From the NCBI GenBank assembly GCA_025677825.1, contig JAIXMO010000055.1:108675-172674 (forward strand): a DNA stretch of 64,000 nt. Direction: 5' to 3'. The notes beneath the pieces are model-generated. The model worked only from the letters and a program-made list of their open reading frames with translations, made no database searches and was not told the DNA's origin. This document shows positions 1-12,465 of the stretch, piece by piece (the stretch's first letter is position 1; every line of letters starts with the position of its first letter). Origin of the DNA: Helicostylum pulchrum. Its lineage: Eukaryota > Mucoromycota > Mucoromycetes > Mucorales > Mucoraceae. Position numbers and translations under genes: made by a program.

Positions 1-1724
1 CGAGAACATAATGTGGCCGAGAAAAGTGATTCAAAGAGAGCGGCCTTAGTTGTGACTTTTAATGCTTTAGAGAGACATTTAAATGCTAATATGAGAAAAG
101 AGTATGCTGAAATGGTGGATGAATTTGGAGAATTATTTAGTTTTCTTATGGATCAAGGCCGTGATATTGCTAACCGGGACCTGGGCACTAGATGGACATA
201 CAACGTAATGCGTGGTAGTGTATACAGTGAAAATGTAAATAGGTTTAGACAACGTTTCCCGTCGATAAAGCCTTATTTTCGTAGCTTTAATCTGTTGGTA
301 CTTTTTCAAGAGACACACGCAAGACAATATCACGGAACTAAAGAAGAATACTACGGCTTAACTGAGAGACTTACCAATGAAATCCAAGAATGTTATAGAG
401 TAAAAAAAAAAAAAAAAAAAATGTAAAGCATTAAAACTAATCATCTATTTGTATGTTTTACTTTCAGAAAAATTCTTTACCAAAAGAAGATTATGTAATC
501 CGTGAAGAGATTGTAAATTTTGTTAGTGAAAGATTTCAAGAAATCTTTAACGAACAAGACTTATCAGTTGAATTAATAGGGTACGTGCTTTTATCGTTCT
601 CTATAGTTATTTAAGCTTACCTTTATTTTCAATTAGATCTTTGCACAATAAGTTGGCTCTTACAGATGGGTTTATTTCTATGAGTATTCGTCTTCCTCAA
701 AGTTACTTTAGAGAAGACGCGTTATTGTGTGATAATGCAAACTGGAAAGATACTGTTTATGATGTATATTATTTGGCAAAATGTCTTCGAGAGTTAGGTA
801 TGGAAGCCACCTTACCTATACCACTGGGAAAAAGAACTAAATTCACGCACAATATCTCGAAAATACCGTGTTCAATTGGAGTTGACGGTGGTTTACTTTT
901 CGAAAGAGATTTTCTTATCTTTGAATATAACAAGTTAGATAAACGAATCAAACCGTTAATGTTTGTAATTTTATATTTTACTAAATTACAAAGAATCAAC
1001 AAAGGCAAGTATATTTTTTTTTAGAAAAAATATATATTAACTATTAATCTGATATGACTATAGCTTGCTCTATGTCAACACTAAGTTTGTAATCATATAT
1101 ATTCATGCTATTACATTTCTTGATGAACGTTATAAAAAAACCTGTCATACCTAACCTTCAAAGTCAGTTAGATAATTGCTACTCGCCGGATTGTAATTAT
1201 TATTCTGAAAGAAATATAATGAGAACTATATGTGATAACAAAATCAAAATAAATAAATATTCGGTTTCACACGTGTGTCCGTGTCATAAACAAACAAACA
1301 AATATTTACAGCAGCAAGGACGACAATTATGAAGCATGTACCATTTGGAATAGCGAAAATGATGATAATATGGCTGCACTACTTATCAGTTTTATGGACT
1401 ACTGCGCACGAGTAAAAAACTACAAGGATGTATCAATTGTTAATGGCGGTAAAGATTATGCTGGTTTAAAAGAAAATGAAGTGAATAAAGATGACGCATG
1501 GATTCAGGATCCATTTTTACCTCAAAAAAATATCGCGTAAGTTATCAGATTTTTTTTAAAAAAAAAAGAAGTACTGATTTAACTTTTTACTGATTAGACG
1601 CGGCTGTAAATTTTATACGTTGAAAAATATTTCAGAAACATTTAATTATGCAGTAAATAAATTGAAACAAGGAAGCTCACTTCAAGATATCTGTGATATG
1701 GATACTTATATTAATAAAAACTAA
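1..1724 (+). pseudogene. Cid1-type nucleotidyltransferase (TUTase/poly(A) polymerase-like), decayed, 5' truncated
   Basis: The frame is open from base 1, so the 5' end lies outside the window. Readable exons are 1-369, 468-580, 637-1004, 1064 to about 1220, about 1317-1539 and 1600-1724. The order matches non-canonical poly(A)/U polymerases: a nucleotidyltransferase core (GSLHNKLALTDGFISM), a helical stretch (KLDKRIKPLMFVIL), then a PAP-associated domain (ISFMDYCARVKNY, DPFLPQKNIARGC). The family's paired Asp residues (usually SDxD) are replaced by GFIS. The third Asp (usually CDIS or CDIG) is Ser in CSIG. The 1005-1063 intron has a GC donor in perfect AG|GCAAGT context. After it a TAA at 1090-1092 sits inside the conserved TLS.YxY segment, and no acceptor bypasses it. 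The junction near 1220-1317 also fits no phase I could find. Such enzymes add U or A tails to RNA; this copy cannot by the family's known mechanism. A non-catalytic relic gene is the alternative. Confidence 0.75.
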
Positions 1725-1761
1725 TATTGGATAATTGTGTTTAATTCTTTTTTGATTTTTT

Positions 1762-1880
1762 CTGTTGCATTATGCAATGGACAGTTACGCTATCGCTTAT
1801 GGTTCATTTGGTATATTATCTCGTTCTTAAAATAACTCCTACGAGTGATTCCTATAGTGTACCTCAATTTCATCGTTATA
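1762..1880 (+). repeat. Diverged repeat, copy A (partner at 25633-25735)
   Basis: This stretch aligns by eye along most of its length with 25633-25735. Shared blocks are CTGTTGCA, GGTTCAT, GTATATTATCT, a CGTTCTTA/TGCTCTTA block and AGTGTAC, in the same order and spacing apart from small gaps. No protein is encoded. The MITE at 1881-2009 abuts its right end. The nature of the element is unknown. Confidence 0.5.
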
Positions 1881-2009
1881 CAGTAGTGGCTCTATTTAAG
1901 GGTGGATTTCTCCAGGACGCCCCGCTTTAACACCACTATTACCGCTAATAATCTATTTAAGGGTAAATTTCCTGAGAATTTTGGCCACCCTTAAATAGAG
2001 CCGCTACCG
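1881..2009. mobile_element. Tc1/mariner-type MITE, 129 bp
   Basis: Terminal inverted repeats of 25 bp lie at 1881-1905 and 1985-2009, starting CAGTAGTGGCTCTATTTAAG and differing at 2 of 25 positions. They are bounded on both sides by TA (1879-1880 and 2010-2011), the target duplication of Tc1/mariner elements. The CAGT start also fits that superfamily. There is no coding capacity. A third partial repeat copy (CTATTTAAGGGT) lies inside at about 1952-1963, which suggests internal rearrangement or nesting. Mobilisation in trans by a full-length mariner is inferred. Confidence 0.75.
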
Positions 2010-2043
2010 TAAAAAGATATAAGACCGTATCGCTTCGATAATT

Positions 2044-2172
2044 TATATATATATATATATATATAATACAGCCAGAAAAACAATCGTCATCTTTCTTAAA
2101 AGGTATGCCATGTAATAAACGAAATGGCCAGTCATGAAAATAAATAAATGAAAGGAGTCCCCCCCCCCCCCC
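2044..2172. repeat. AT microsatellite (2044-2065) and poly-C run (2159-2172)
   Basis: A dinucleotide AT run is followed about 95 bp later by an uninterrupted run of 14 C. Both are prone to length error in assembly. Confidence 0.8.
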
Positions 2173-4168
2173 ATTTCCTAGATATACTTGGTTAACAAAC
2201 AATTTAAAAATGGGGTTGATTCGTTTGATTATAAAGTAAATATTTATAGTAGCTTATCTTGTAGTGGCACTTTTTTTTTCAAGGGGGGTGTGAGAGTAAT
2301 GTAAGTGATTAAATAAACAAGTAAAAGATATATTAGTATAAAAAAAGACGCAAACAAACAGGAGAAACAGGAATTACAGCACAGGGTTTAAAGCTAACGG
2401 GTTTTAGTCATTGTGCGTATAAATACTACCGAAGCTATTTTGAATATAAATTGTTAAGGGATCTAGCCCAAAGTCTCCACTAGTTTTGGTAACTTTTATC
2501 AATAAAAAATATATTAATGTAAATATTTAATCAAACCTTCTTACCAGAAATATAAAACCTCTCAATGTCGCACGACCTTTCAATATTTTAGCATTAAAAA
2601 CCAGGGGACAGTTCCTTAACGTAACAAAAAGAAGAGCTTTATTATCATTAACAATCAATATTTTAAAACTAATATTATTATTACTCATCAAAAAGATTTA
2701 AAGGTAAATATTATGCACGAAAAAACATAGTCGGTATAGCAAAAAGAGAGTCGTTTTTAAAACACATGTAATGTCATGTATAAAGCTTAAGAAAGCAGCA
2801 TATAATTAATTAATGCTTGTGCACGTTGATGATACAGAAATAGTGGCGTGGTCACGTACATTACAAGTGTCCATTGAAGGAAAGTGAATATATAAACCAA
2901 AACGTCACACGATCCAGACACACTGTAAAAGCACTATTTGGGGGGAGTATTAGTCGGTAGATAACGTGCTTATATACAAATACACCTAAAAAGAAGAATT
3001 TGAATTACATGAATTTATGGTACAGTAAAAATTTCTCCGGACTTGAACTGGAAATACAGTAATGACAGTAATTCCTTTTTTTATTTTATTTTTGTACATT
3101 ATACACTTCTACAAAAAAAGTCACCTGATTTTTTAGTAGTCCGAGAAAAAAGCATAATCAAAAATCTTACTTGCGCGTGTAAAAATCTAAAGTCTCAGAC
3201 GAGACAACCGTGTTCGTTACGGCGATGTTCTGTTAAAGGGTAGCGGCCTTCTAGCTTTAATTTTCGAGTAAATGCGCTACTGCCGTCCCCAACCCTTCCT
3301 CCATTAATTCGTCCTTTGTTCTCATATGATTTTTGCAACTTTTTGAACGAGAAGTAGAGTGGTTAGGAAGACGGAAAGTAAAAATAAAAGAAAAAATCAT
3401 TTTACTATTTTTATAAGCTAGCGTAATTTTTTTGAAGCAGATGTATTACATTATAAAACGTTTTTAAAAATAAAATATTAAAAAGGAGCTTATTGTCCTT
3501 TTTAAAAATAAACTGTTTTAAAACCAATATTAAAATTTGAGTACTAGTCTCTTATGAATGTTTTGTAAAGTCGTGATATACGCGAATGACACATTTGTAT
3601 AATGAATCTAATAAACCAAAAATCCGGCGACTTTTTTAATTAATCATCACCTCTTTTTTTTATACACACACTCACATATACTAGGTTTTTTAGTTTATAA
3701 TTGTATACATAGAAAAGAGAGTTGCAAGGCCCAAACGATCAAAGAATTCACATTTTAAAACTGCGTTTTTACACAAAAAAAAAACGATATTTAATCTCAG
3801 TCAAAATCTCTTCAAGTGCATTAACGGGAAAAGCTCAATGGTCACTTGTAAAGAAATCTTTCATTTTCAAGATATCGGTTGTGCTCAATTAAAAAATAAA
3901 ATAAAACACTAAAAACAGATAGTTATCGGTAACAGTCTATTGCGGTTATTGTGCGTAGTCATATATTACACAAGAAATTAGATTGCTTACTATATTTGTA
4001 CAATGTCTAACATGCATGACACACTGCTTGTATAAAAAATCAATACACACAGTCTTTTTGGTATAAAGGCATTTTTTTTAAATAGCCGAAACAGTCTACT
4101 TACTGGGTTTTTTTGTTGTTGTTTTTTTTTCGCTCTCTTCATTATACGCACATTTAAAAAAGGGCAGG

Positions 4169-5298
4169 ATGAGAACTAAAGCTAATAATAGTCAAAGTTT
4201 GAAAGCTTCAAACAAGTAAATAAAATATTAACTACTTATAAAACAATGACATAAAAGACTAATTTACACACTTTGTTTTAAAAAAAAAGGATTTTTACTT
4301 CCATTGATAATCAGTTGACAAGAAGCTCTAGAAGTCAAGTCAATAATAAACAAAGTGCAATGAAAGAGAATCGAAATAGTCACGCATATATTACTTCAGC
4401 TTATGATCAACTTAATACACAAGTAAAAGCAAAGTCAAATAACAGTAAAAAAGAGGCTTCAACTAAGCAGCGACCTACTATGGGAGGAAAGACTATTTCA
4501 GCCGTAAATAAAGCACAGAGTAAAGTTAAAATGACACCGCAAGAACTCAAATCGTTAAGTCGCCGTATCAACCCGAGTGAACCTTTAACTACACCACATT
4601 CCTCACCTACAAAACCACCGCTACCCTCCTCCTGTTTATCATCATCATCAAAAAGGAGACAAAAAAGTCAACAACCACAAACACAGCCAACCAAAATCAT
4701 TAAAATCAACGATGATGAGGCTCAATTTATTTGTGAACCCTGTAATAAAAAATACAAGACTAGGAACGGATTAGCATATCATTCAGAGAGGTGTAAATAC
4801 AAATCAATTGAATCTAAAGTAATTATTAAATGCATTTGTCAAGACGACACTACTATAAATGATAGTAGCACTATGATTGAATGTATGGCATGTAATACTT
4901 GGCTTCATTTAAAGTGTGTGGGTAGTGTAACAAATGAAGCAAATTATCGTTGCATTCGTTGTACAAAAGAAGATGATTCTAGCAAGATTATTAAATTTTC
5001 TGAGCTTTACCCAAATATAAAAGAAGAAACAACAGATTACCATTATATTAGCTTATTCACTGATGATGAACCACTAAATACATTCTTCGAAGATGGTATT
5101 ACTCCCTCTGCTGTTGACTTTAGTGATTGGCAAACAGAAATACCTTGTTTATTACTCTCTGACGACCCATCATCTTCTCCTTCAAATGATTTCTCCTCTT
5201 CTGGATTATTATCCCCAACCTTGTTACCTCAGTCGGACTGGTTCCACTTTGCAAACTTTGAACTGGATTTCCAAGTCCAACAAGAAAATAATATTTAG
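4169..5298 (+). CDS. C2H2-like plus PHD zinc-finger protein
   Basis: The proposed exons are 4169-4215 and 4323-5298 (340 aa). The first exon is chosen because ATG at 4169 and the AA|GTAAAT donor join in frame only to the acceptor at 4322; a start at the downstream ATG 4360 is the alternative. A basic, Ser/Thr-rich N terminus is followed by a C2H2-like finger (ICEPCNKKYKTRNGLAYHSE, about residues 152-173). Next comes a PHD finger (about 185-230) with the C4HC3 order: CIC, CMACNTWLHLKC, CIRC. The C terminus is acidic and Ser-rich (LLSDDPSSSPSNDF). PHD fingers read histone H3 tails, so a nuclear chromatin or transcription role is expected, but no specific orthologue was recognised. It lies head-to-tail with SWR1. 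Confidence 0.8.
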
Positions 5299-5624
5299 TC
5301 TTTTTTTCATATTTTATTTTTATTTTTTTACTGCTGCTACAACTTCTGCTATTGCTGTTACTACTACTAAATACTAAATACTATTTTTCTCTCTTCTTCT
5401 TCATTCAATTCCCTTCAATGGTTATCATACGTAATAAAATCACTTCAATCAGTCAAAGTCTATAAACATCTTTCTTATTGTATATAATGTTGCATGCAGA
5501 AAGAATTGATTTAAATGTGCCGCCCAAAAAAAAAAAACGCGTAGTTTTAAAGTTTCAAAAGAAAAAGAAGGAAAGATTTTTCCCTTTCGCTTTCTCTTTG
5601 ACAACTTTTTATTTTTATTTTTCA

Positions 5625-8600
5625 ATGACAGATTCAGGTAAAACAAGCTTGTCCCGTAAAAAAAAACAACAACATAAAACCTTATAACCCTTCTTTTTCT
5701 CTTTTTTTTTTAAAAAAAAAAAACTAGTAGACAAAAATGAACATCAAGAACAAAACGCGAGTCCGTTCAAGTTAACCAAACGAGCTTTACATATTGAAGA
5801 AAAACTAAAAAGTAAACCCCAAACATCATTATTTGATACCGATGGCGATCTCAGTCGACACAACATTATTGAAGGTGGTCGTCGTTCCAGAAGACGTACA
5901 GTCTCTTCAGAAGAAATCAAGAGAAAACCAAAACGTACAAAACTAATAGCCAACGCCAAACAAAAGTTAATGTCTGAACCAAAATCAACTCTTGACACTT
6001 GTAAAAACGACGCCATTTTATCTCGTATAAAAAAAATGGAAGCAATAAAACAACGTCATGACGCTTCCGTTAAAGAATTATACCATTTAGAATTGTTTCA
6101 AAATATGTTGGATTATAAACCAGCTGCTTTTATTAACGATGTTCGTTACAACAAGGTAAGATGGTAAAAAAAAAAAAAAGTTTTTTTTCTGTTTAACTAT
6201 AACAAAATAGACTTAACTTTTTGCCGTTAGTATATGCAAGATCATGACTTATGGGAATACGTTAAATCACATCACCATATTGATACTTCATTAATCGATC
6301 TGCTCTCTAGCGTTATTTACGAATCAACACATAATATACCCAACACCAGTACCCTCACCATTCATTCCGGTACTGGTATTCGGCGTCACAATCGACAGTT
6401 TCCTACTTTAAAAGACTATCTCAATTCATTTGTAGCTGCTGATGAAGGCACTGAAGATCTTACCGTGGAACAGCGTAATCTATTAATCGAAAAGGAACGA
6501 TCTATCCGTCAACGACTTTACAATTTAGAAAAGCGAGGTGGTTTCTCTACCAACTTACAAATGATTGCGAATAGACGGCCACAACAATCTCAACAAAAGC
6601 TGATAGATAATCACCACGATACATTAATTATGCATATGCAAACCAGCTCCAAATTGTTTCAAATCAATGCAAAGTATAAACGAAATGCTGCACGTAGGTG
6701 TGCAAAGGCTGTGGAAAGATACTGGGAAAATATTCGCACTCATGATGAAAGGATAGAAAAGGATGAGCAAAAGAGATTAAAACGGTTAGCAAAATGGACT
6801 TCACAACAGATAAAGAAAAAGTGGAAGATTGTAGAAAGAGTGTGCGAAGCAAGATTGAAAGAGGTATTAAAGGAACAACAGGCTAAAGAAGGTCGTCGTC
6901 ATCTAGAATTGATTTTGGAACATTCCGAGCATATGTTGGGCGTAAGAAAAGAGGAACTAAGGAATCATCAACAATCAGACGACAAAGATGGTTGGGATAA
7001 TATGGTTGAAGATGAAAGGGATCATATTATTGAAGATGATGAAAGTGATGAAAACGATGATGAATTAAGAGAGTTGGAAGAGGATCAAAATTTATCTGTA
7101 GAGGAACTAATGAATAAATATCGCCAAATGCAAGAAGCTGATGTTTCGGATACCAATGATTCCTTAGCATCGTCTTTAGAAGAAGAAGATGATGCTGAAT
7201 TTTCTTTTGCTTCAGACGGTGAAGATTTACCTATTGAAGAGGATGGTGAAAGTGAAGATGACGATGCTGAATTAAACGCGTTAAATCAAGATGCTGATCT
7301 ATCCGTAGAAGATTTGTTGATGAAGTATAAAAATCTACAAGTAGAAGAAGCAGAAGATCAAGTAGAAGAAATGGATGTAGACCCAAAAAACTCTGTTATT
7401 ATAGACGACGATCTTACTGTGACTGATTATGGATCATCACCTGCAGAAGAAGACGATGATGATGAGGATAATGACGACGAAGAAGATGATAATGACAATA
7501 AAAAGTCGAAAAAGATTGACACGGTTGCATTACCTTCTCCAGTACAGCAGCAGCATTCAAAAATTCAACCTACTGGAAATACACTTTCTACTACCAAAGT
7601 ATATACAAAGATTCCATTTTTATTACGAGGAACATTACGTGAATACCAACATGTAGGACTCGATTGGCTTGCTAGTCTTTATAATAATGGAATAAATGGT
7701 ATTTTAGCAGATGAAATGGGGCTTGGTAAAACTATTCAAACGATTGCACTATTAGCGTATCTTGCGTGTGAGAAGCAAGTATGGGGCCCTCACTTAATTG
7801 TTGTGCCCACCAGTGTGATTTTAAATTGGGAGATGGAATTAAAAAAGTGGTTACCTGGATTTAAGATCATGACGTATTATGGTACGCCCAAGGAAAGAAA
7901 AGAAAAGCGATCTGGATGGTCCAAGGACAATGCATTTCATGTATGCATTACGTCTTATCAATTAGTATTGCAGGATCAAAATGCATTTCGTCGTAAACAA
8001 TGGCAGTATTTAATATTGGATGAAGCGCATCATATAAAGAACTTTAGATCACAGCGCTGGCAAGTCTTGTTAAATTTTAACTCTAAGCGTAGATTATTAT
8101 TAACTGGTACACCTTTACAAAACAATTTGATGGAACTGTGGTCACTTCTTTACTTTTTGATGCCAAATGGTGTCTCACAGGATATGCCGATTGGTTTTGC
8201 TAACCTAAAAGAATTTCAAGAATGGTTTTCTAATCCAGTAGATCGTATGATTGAAAATCAGCAACAACAGGATGAAGAATCACGCGCTGCTATACAGAAG
8301 CTGCATACTGTACTGCGTCCGTACTTGCTGCGTAGATTAAAAGCAGATGTGGAAAAACAAATGCCTGAAAAGCACGAACACATTGTCTATTGTAGGCTTT
8401 CCAAGCGTCAACGTTACCTCTACGACGATTTTATGGGCCGTGGCAAAACAAGAGAAACTTTGGCTAGCGGAAACTTTCTTAGTATTATTAATTGTCTAAT
8501 GCAACTTCGTAAAGTATGTAACCATCCGGATTTGTTTGAAGAAAGACCTATTTTGACTAGTTTTGCAATGAATGATGATATACTCTATTTAGGTCGATCA

Positions 8601-10073
8601 TTAGAATCAAAGTTGCGCATACAAAAGAAGCCATTAGAACAAATAGATTTTGGGTTTTTAAATTTAATCTTGATGGATACGTCTCATAACAAGGTAATCA
8701 GTCAATCAGTAGCAGAAGATAATATACATTTAGAAGCTACCAAAGAAATGATGAAAACTATTGCTAGACATCAAAAGCGTATCACTATTGCAGAATCTCG
8801 TGGAGTGACATCGAGAGATTATCATGACCTCAAAAAGTATGCAAAGTATCGAGAAATGCAAATGCACATTCATGCTGTGAATAGATGGCAGACTATAAAT
8901 TACATAAACCATTTTCGATGCTCAAGAAAGCCAATGTACGACGCTAATCTTATTCAACTGTTTAAGGACACCTGTACTTTGCCTATCACCAGTTACAAGG
9001 AACGTATTGAGCAAAATTTGGCAATGATTGAACAAGTTGGTTTTGTGACACCTAAAGTCGTTGTATATAACCCAAACAAGAAGATTGTATCCAGCCAGTT
9101 GCCTGAACCGTGGGCTACGGCAACTAATGTTGAAAATGATATATTTCACCCTATCGAGTCTAGACTATCTATTGCTTTCCCGGATAAACGTTTATTACAG
9201 TACGATTGTGGTAAATTGCAGAAATTAGACAAGTTATTAAGAGATTTGGCAGCGGGTGGTCATCGTGCTTTGATTTTTACTCAAATGACTCGTGTGTTGG
9301 ATGTTCTAGAGACTTTCTTAAATATGCATGGTCATCGCTACTTGCGCTTAGATGGGGCTACCAAAGTTGAACAACGACAGATTTTGACTGAACATTTTAA
9401 CAATGATAAACGTATCTTGTGCTTTATTTTATCTACGCGTAGTGGTGGATTAGGTATCAATTTAACTGGTGCTGATACGGTTATATTTTATGATTCGGAT
9501 TGGAACCCTTCTATGGATAAACAATGTCAAGATAGAGCTCATCGTATTGGTCAAACACGCGATGTACACATTTATCGTTTCGTTACTGAATTTACAATTG
9601 AAGAAAATATTTTCAAAAAGGCCAATCAAAAGAGATTATTAGATAATGTTATTATTCAACAAGGTGATTTTACAGATGATTACTTTCACAAGAATGAATG
9701 GTGGAAAGATTTACCAGAGGTAGTAGGTGGAAGTAAAGAAACTAATAATAATAACAAATCAATTGATTATGAGCAAGCGCTATTGGAAGCAGAAGATGAT
9801 GAAAACGATGCAGCAGCAGCTATTGCAGCGCGTAAAGAAATGAATATAGATGATAATGAATTTAAAGAGGATAGTAACACGCCTCGCTATATACCGGAGA
9901 CGCCTTCCAATACCCGACCTTCTACACCAATCGCCGTCTCTGCTCAGGCAAGTGATACTGAGGAAGAGGAAGAAGAAAGTATGCAATTAAACATAGGACA
10001 TGTGGATCAATACATGTTACAGTTCTGGGAACGGGAAGTAATTGGTACAAATCTTGGTTTTGGGGGGATTTAA
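5625..10073 (+). CDS. SWR1: SWR1-type chromatin remodelling ATPase
   Basis: Exons are 5625-5637, 5731-6155 and 6231-10073, giving 1426 aa. The first exon codes only four residues and the phases close exactly. An HSA domain lies near residues 330-400 (KWTSQQIKKKWKIVERVCEA) and docks actin/Arp subunits. A very acidic region carries two similar segments, NLSVEELMNKY (about 433) and DLSVEDLLMKY (about 502), resembling the H2A.Z-H2B-binding Z motif. The SNF2 ATPase starts near 610 with Walker A DEMGLGKT and the DEAH box (LILDEAHHIKN, about 743). A long insertion splits the lobes, as in the SWR1/INO80 group. The C lobe has STRSGGLGINL and DRAHRIGQ. The family is known to exchange H2A for H2A.Z in nucleosomes. 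Length and architecture fit fungal Swr1. Confidence 0.95.
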
Positions 10074-11205
10074 ACTGGTGTCCGCGCACACTCAAGTTTT
10101 AACCCGAAACGGAAAAAAAATATGTGCAAATAAAAAATAAAAGGGGAGAAAGTTACTACTGTAAAATAATCAGTGGACATGCCTTTGATGCCTTTAATAA
10201 AATAAAATAAAATAAAGTATAGTAATAAATATAACAAAATGGAATGCATGGGTGTTGCAATGTACTACACCCATTTTTATATATACATATATATATCTGT
10301 CATTCAATAATATGAAATCTTAGAAGTTGCAATATAATATAATACAATATATGATATATGCAATATTAAAGTGCATATAATAAACAAGTAGGGTTAAATA
10401 GTGTGTACACAGTTGCGTTTGCAAGTAAATGTCTCATCCCTTGGTAAAAGGAAATCTCATGATACCATCTTTTTCTCGCTTTTTTTTTTTTTTTTTCAAT
10501 AATAATTTATAAATGATGATCAATGAGGGAGAATAGCCAAATACAAAAAGAGTCAATATTCACGATAATTATCGTCAAAAAAAATAATGTTGGTGGTACA
10601 CGCTGTGTTTTTGGAGTTTCATTGTTCAAGATCGATCGTGTATAGGAATTTTTTTTTTTTTTTTTTTTTTTAAGCTAGTTGAATAAGAAATAATATTCAT
10701 GTAATAATAAAAAGGACATGGATCAAAAGAAAGGCTGCAGTAAAAACAAAAGAGACATCAGCTCTAATAGTGTCATCATTTTCGTATGTGGCGCTGAAAA
10801 AAAAAGAAAAGAGAAAGTTACTCCTGAGTTTTCTTTAGATGGTATCTGTAATTGTGATTATAAAAGGTGTTTTAAACAAAACAAAAAATATAGTTTTTGT
10901 TGATCATTTATATTCACCAATAATATATGTATCACCTTAAAATAATTACTTCTATTTTTCTTTACCCCCCAATGCCCCCTCACTCACCCCCCATATAACA
11001 CAATATCCCCACCCCCCCCCCCCCCTTTTTTTTTAAAAACCTTACACCCCCAAGAGATTGAAAAAGTATAAAAAGATGTGAATTCATTTCCCAATCTCCC
11101 ATCGTTTTTTTTTCTTCTTTTTCTTTTCTTTTCTTCTACTTTGCTCTTTTCCTTTTTAAATCTTTCATCCTTTTCAATTTTATACAGTATACCAATCTTT
11201 TTACC
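10074..11205. other. Intergenic, no gene seen
   Basis: This is the SWR1 3' flank and the bHLH gene upstream region. It is AT-rich with T-runs (10480-10497, 10650-10671), a C-rich block at 10964-11024 and pyrimidine-rich DNA directly before the bHLH start. The small ORF at 10718-10903 is Lys-rich and shows no domain. Confidence 0.6.
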
Positions 11206-12465
11206 ATGCCTTCAGAAAAATTCAGAATCACAACAAATGGTCAATCCTTACGTAATCCAAACAATGGTTTCTTTGGTAAAAAAAAAAAAAAAAATGACAT
11301 TTAAATCACGAAAATATTATAAGGTTTATGTTCTAACCTGTATTTATCATTTAGGTATGACCCTCTCGGCCAATATGACACTAGACGAAAGGTAATAAAA
11401 TTTAAAATGGAAATGTTGCATAATTACTTATAATTTTTTTTTAGTGATGTTTCAGCTCATAATGACAGGAGATCTGCCCATAATGCCTTGGAACGACAAC
11501 GAAGAGAGCATTTAAATGTTAAATTTCAACAATTGGCACACGCATTACCTGCTCTTACTACAGTTCGTAGACCTAGCAAAACCATGATTGTTGCAAAGTC
11601 ACTTGAGTTTGGTAATTATAGTAATTTTTTTTATTTTATTTTTTTAAAGTTTGGTCATGTTTTACTAATATTATAAAAATAAAATAGTATCATCTAGCTT
11701 AAAGAGAGAAACCACATACATGTCAGAAATTCAAAAGTTACGTTTAGAAAACGAAAAACTTCGAAAGCAAGCTGAAACATCAACTACTCAACTAAAGAAA
11801 CAAATTGTTGAAGACGAACAAGAACAAAGTAAACCTACTACCAGTTCACTAAAAAGAAAAGCTAGTACTGATTCACAACAATTATCACCGCCTCCTACTC
11901 CTGAACAACAACAACAACAACAACAACAAAGGAAGAAGAGAATGGTGAAACAAACTAAAGCGCAAATTGTTAAACGCGAACCACAAGCATTTAACATCCC
12001 TTCAACAAGTAGTACTACTACTACTACCGCTGCTACTATTGCAACAGTAACTACAGCAGCAGCAGTACAACCATCTACTCCAACACCCACAGCAACAACT
12101 GCATCCTCTTTATCACCGTGGACGCCACTTTTAGATGAAAAAAACAATAACTTTAATACATACCCCACATCTTCCCCACCTAATTATTTTGATGTAACTA
12201 CCCCATATACCAACACATCACCCAACAATGATCTGTTATTTTTGACACCTACACCTGCCATAGATATGTATAACGCCAACATGTCGTCATCAGGCGGTCA
12301 ATATAACAATATGATGAACCCAATGCTTCTTTCCCCTTACTTTGTTTCAACAAATGAGAATACAGACAGTAAGTTTTTTTTATATAGTTGTACACATATA
12401 AAAAAAATATATACTTATTATTATTTTTAGTTTATTATAATAACCCGCAAGATAACTTTTACTAA
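11206..12465 (+). CDS. bHLH transcription factor
   Basis: Exons are 11206-11275, 11355-11391, 11445-11611, 11688-12368 and 12431-12465, giving 329 aa with all phases consistent. The bHLH spans about residues 36-105. The basic region NALERQRREH carries the His-Glu-Arg positions that contact CANNTG E-boxes. Helix 1 is LNVKFQQLAHALPALTTV and helix 2 is KTMIVAKSLEFVSSSLKRE. A leucine-rich coiled segment (IQKLRLENEKLRKQAE) follows directly, as in dimerising bHLH-LZ factors. The rest is low complexity: poly-Gln, Thr/Ala-rich and Ser/Pro/Asn-rich stretches typical of activation domains. It is a nuclear DNA-binding regulator whose targets cannot be read from sequence. Confidence 0.88.

Larger units (their letters stand above)
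1725..4168. other. Gene-poor interval
   Basis: No coding region is supported. The stretch holds one MITE-like inverted-repeat element (1881-2009), a diverged repeat shared with 25633-25735, an AT dinucleotide run at 2044-2065 and a run of 14 C at 2159-2172. The remainder is AT-rich DNA upstream of the PHD gene. The short ORFs at 1957-2202 and 3043-3243 have low-complexity composition and no recognisable domain. Confidence 0.6.

Noticed and set aside
5478..5687. ORF rich in Lys upstream of SWR1
   Set aside because: It overlaps the SWR1 start codon and intron 1; it is A-tract translation.
11788..12168. Minus-strand ORF with Cys and Val runs opposite the bHLH gene
   Set aside because: It is the reverse of CAA and ACT repeats in the real exon.
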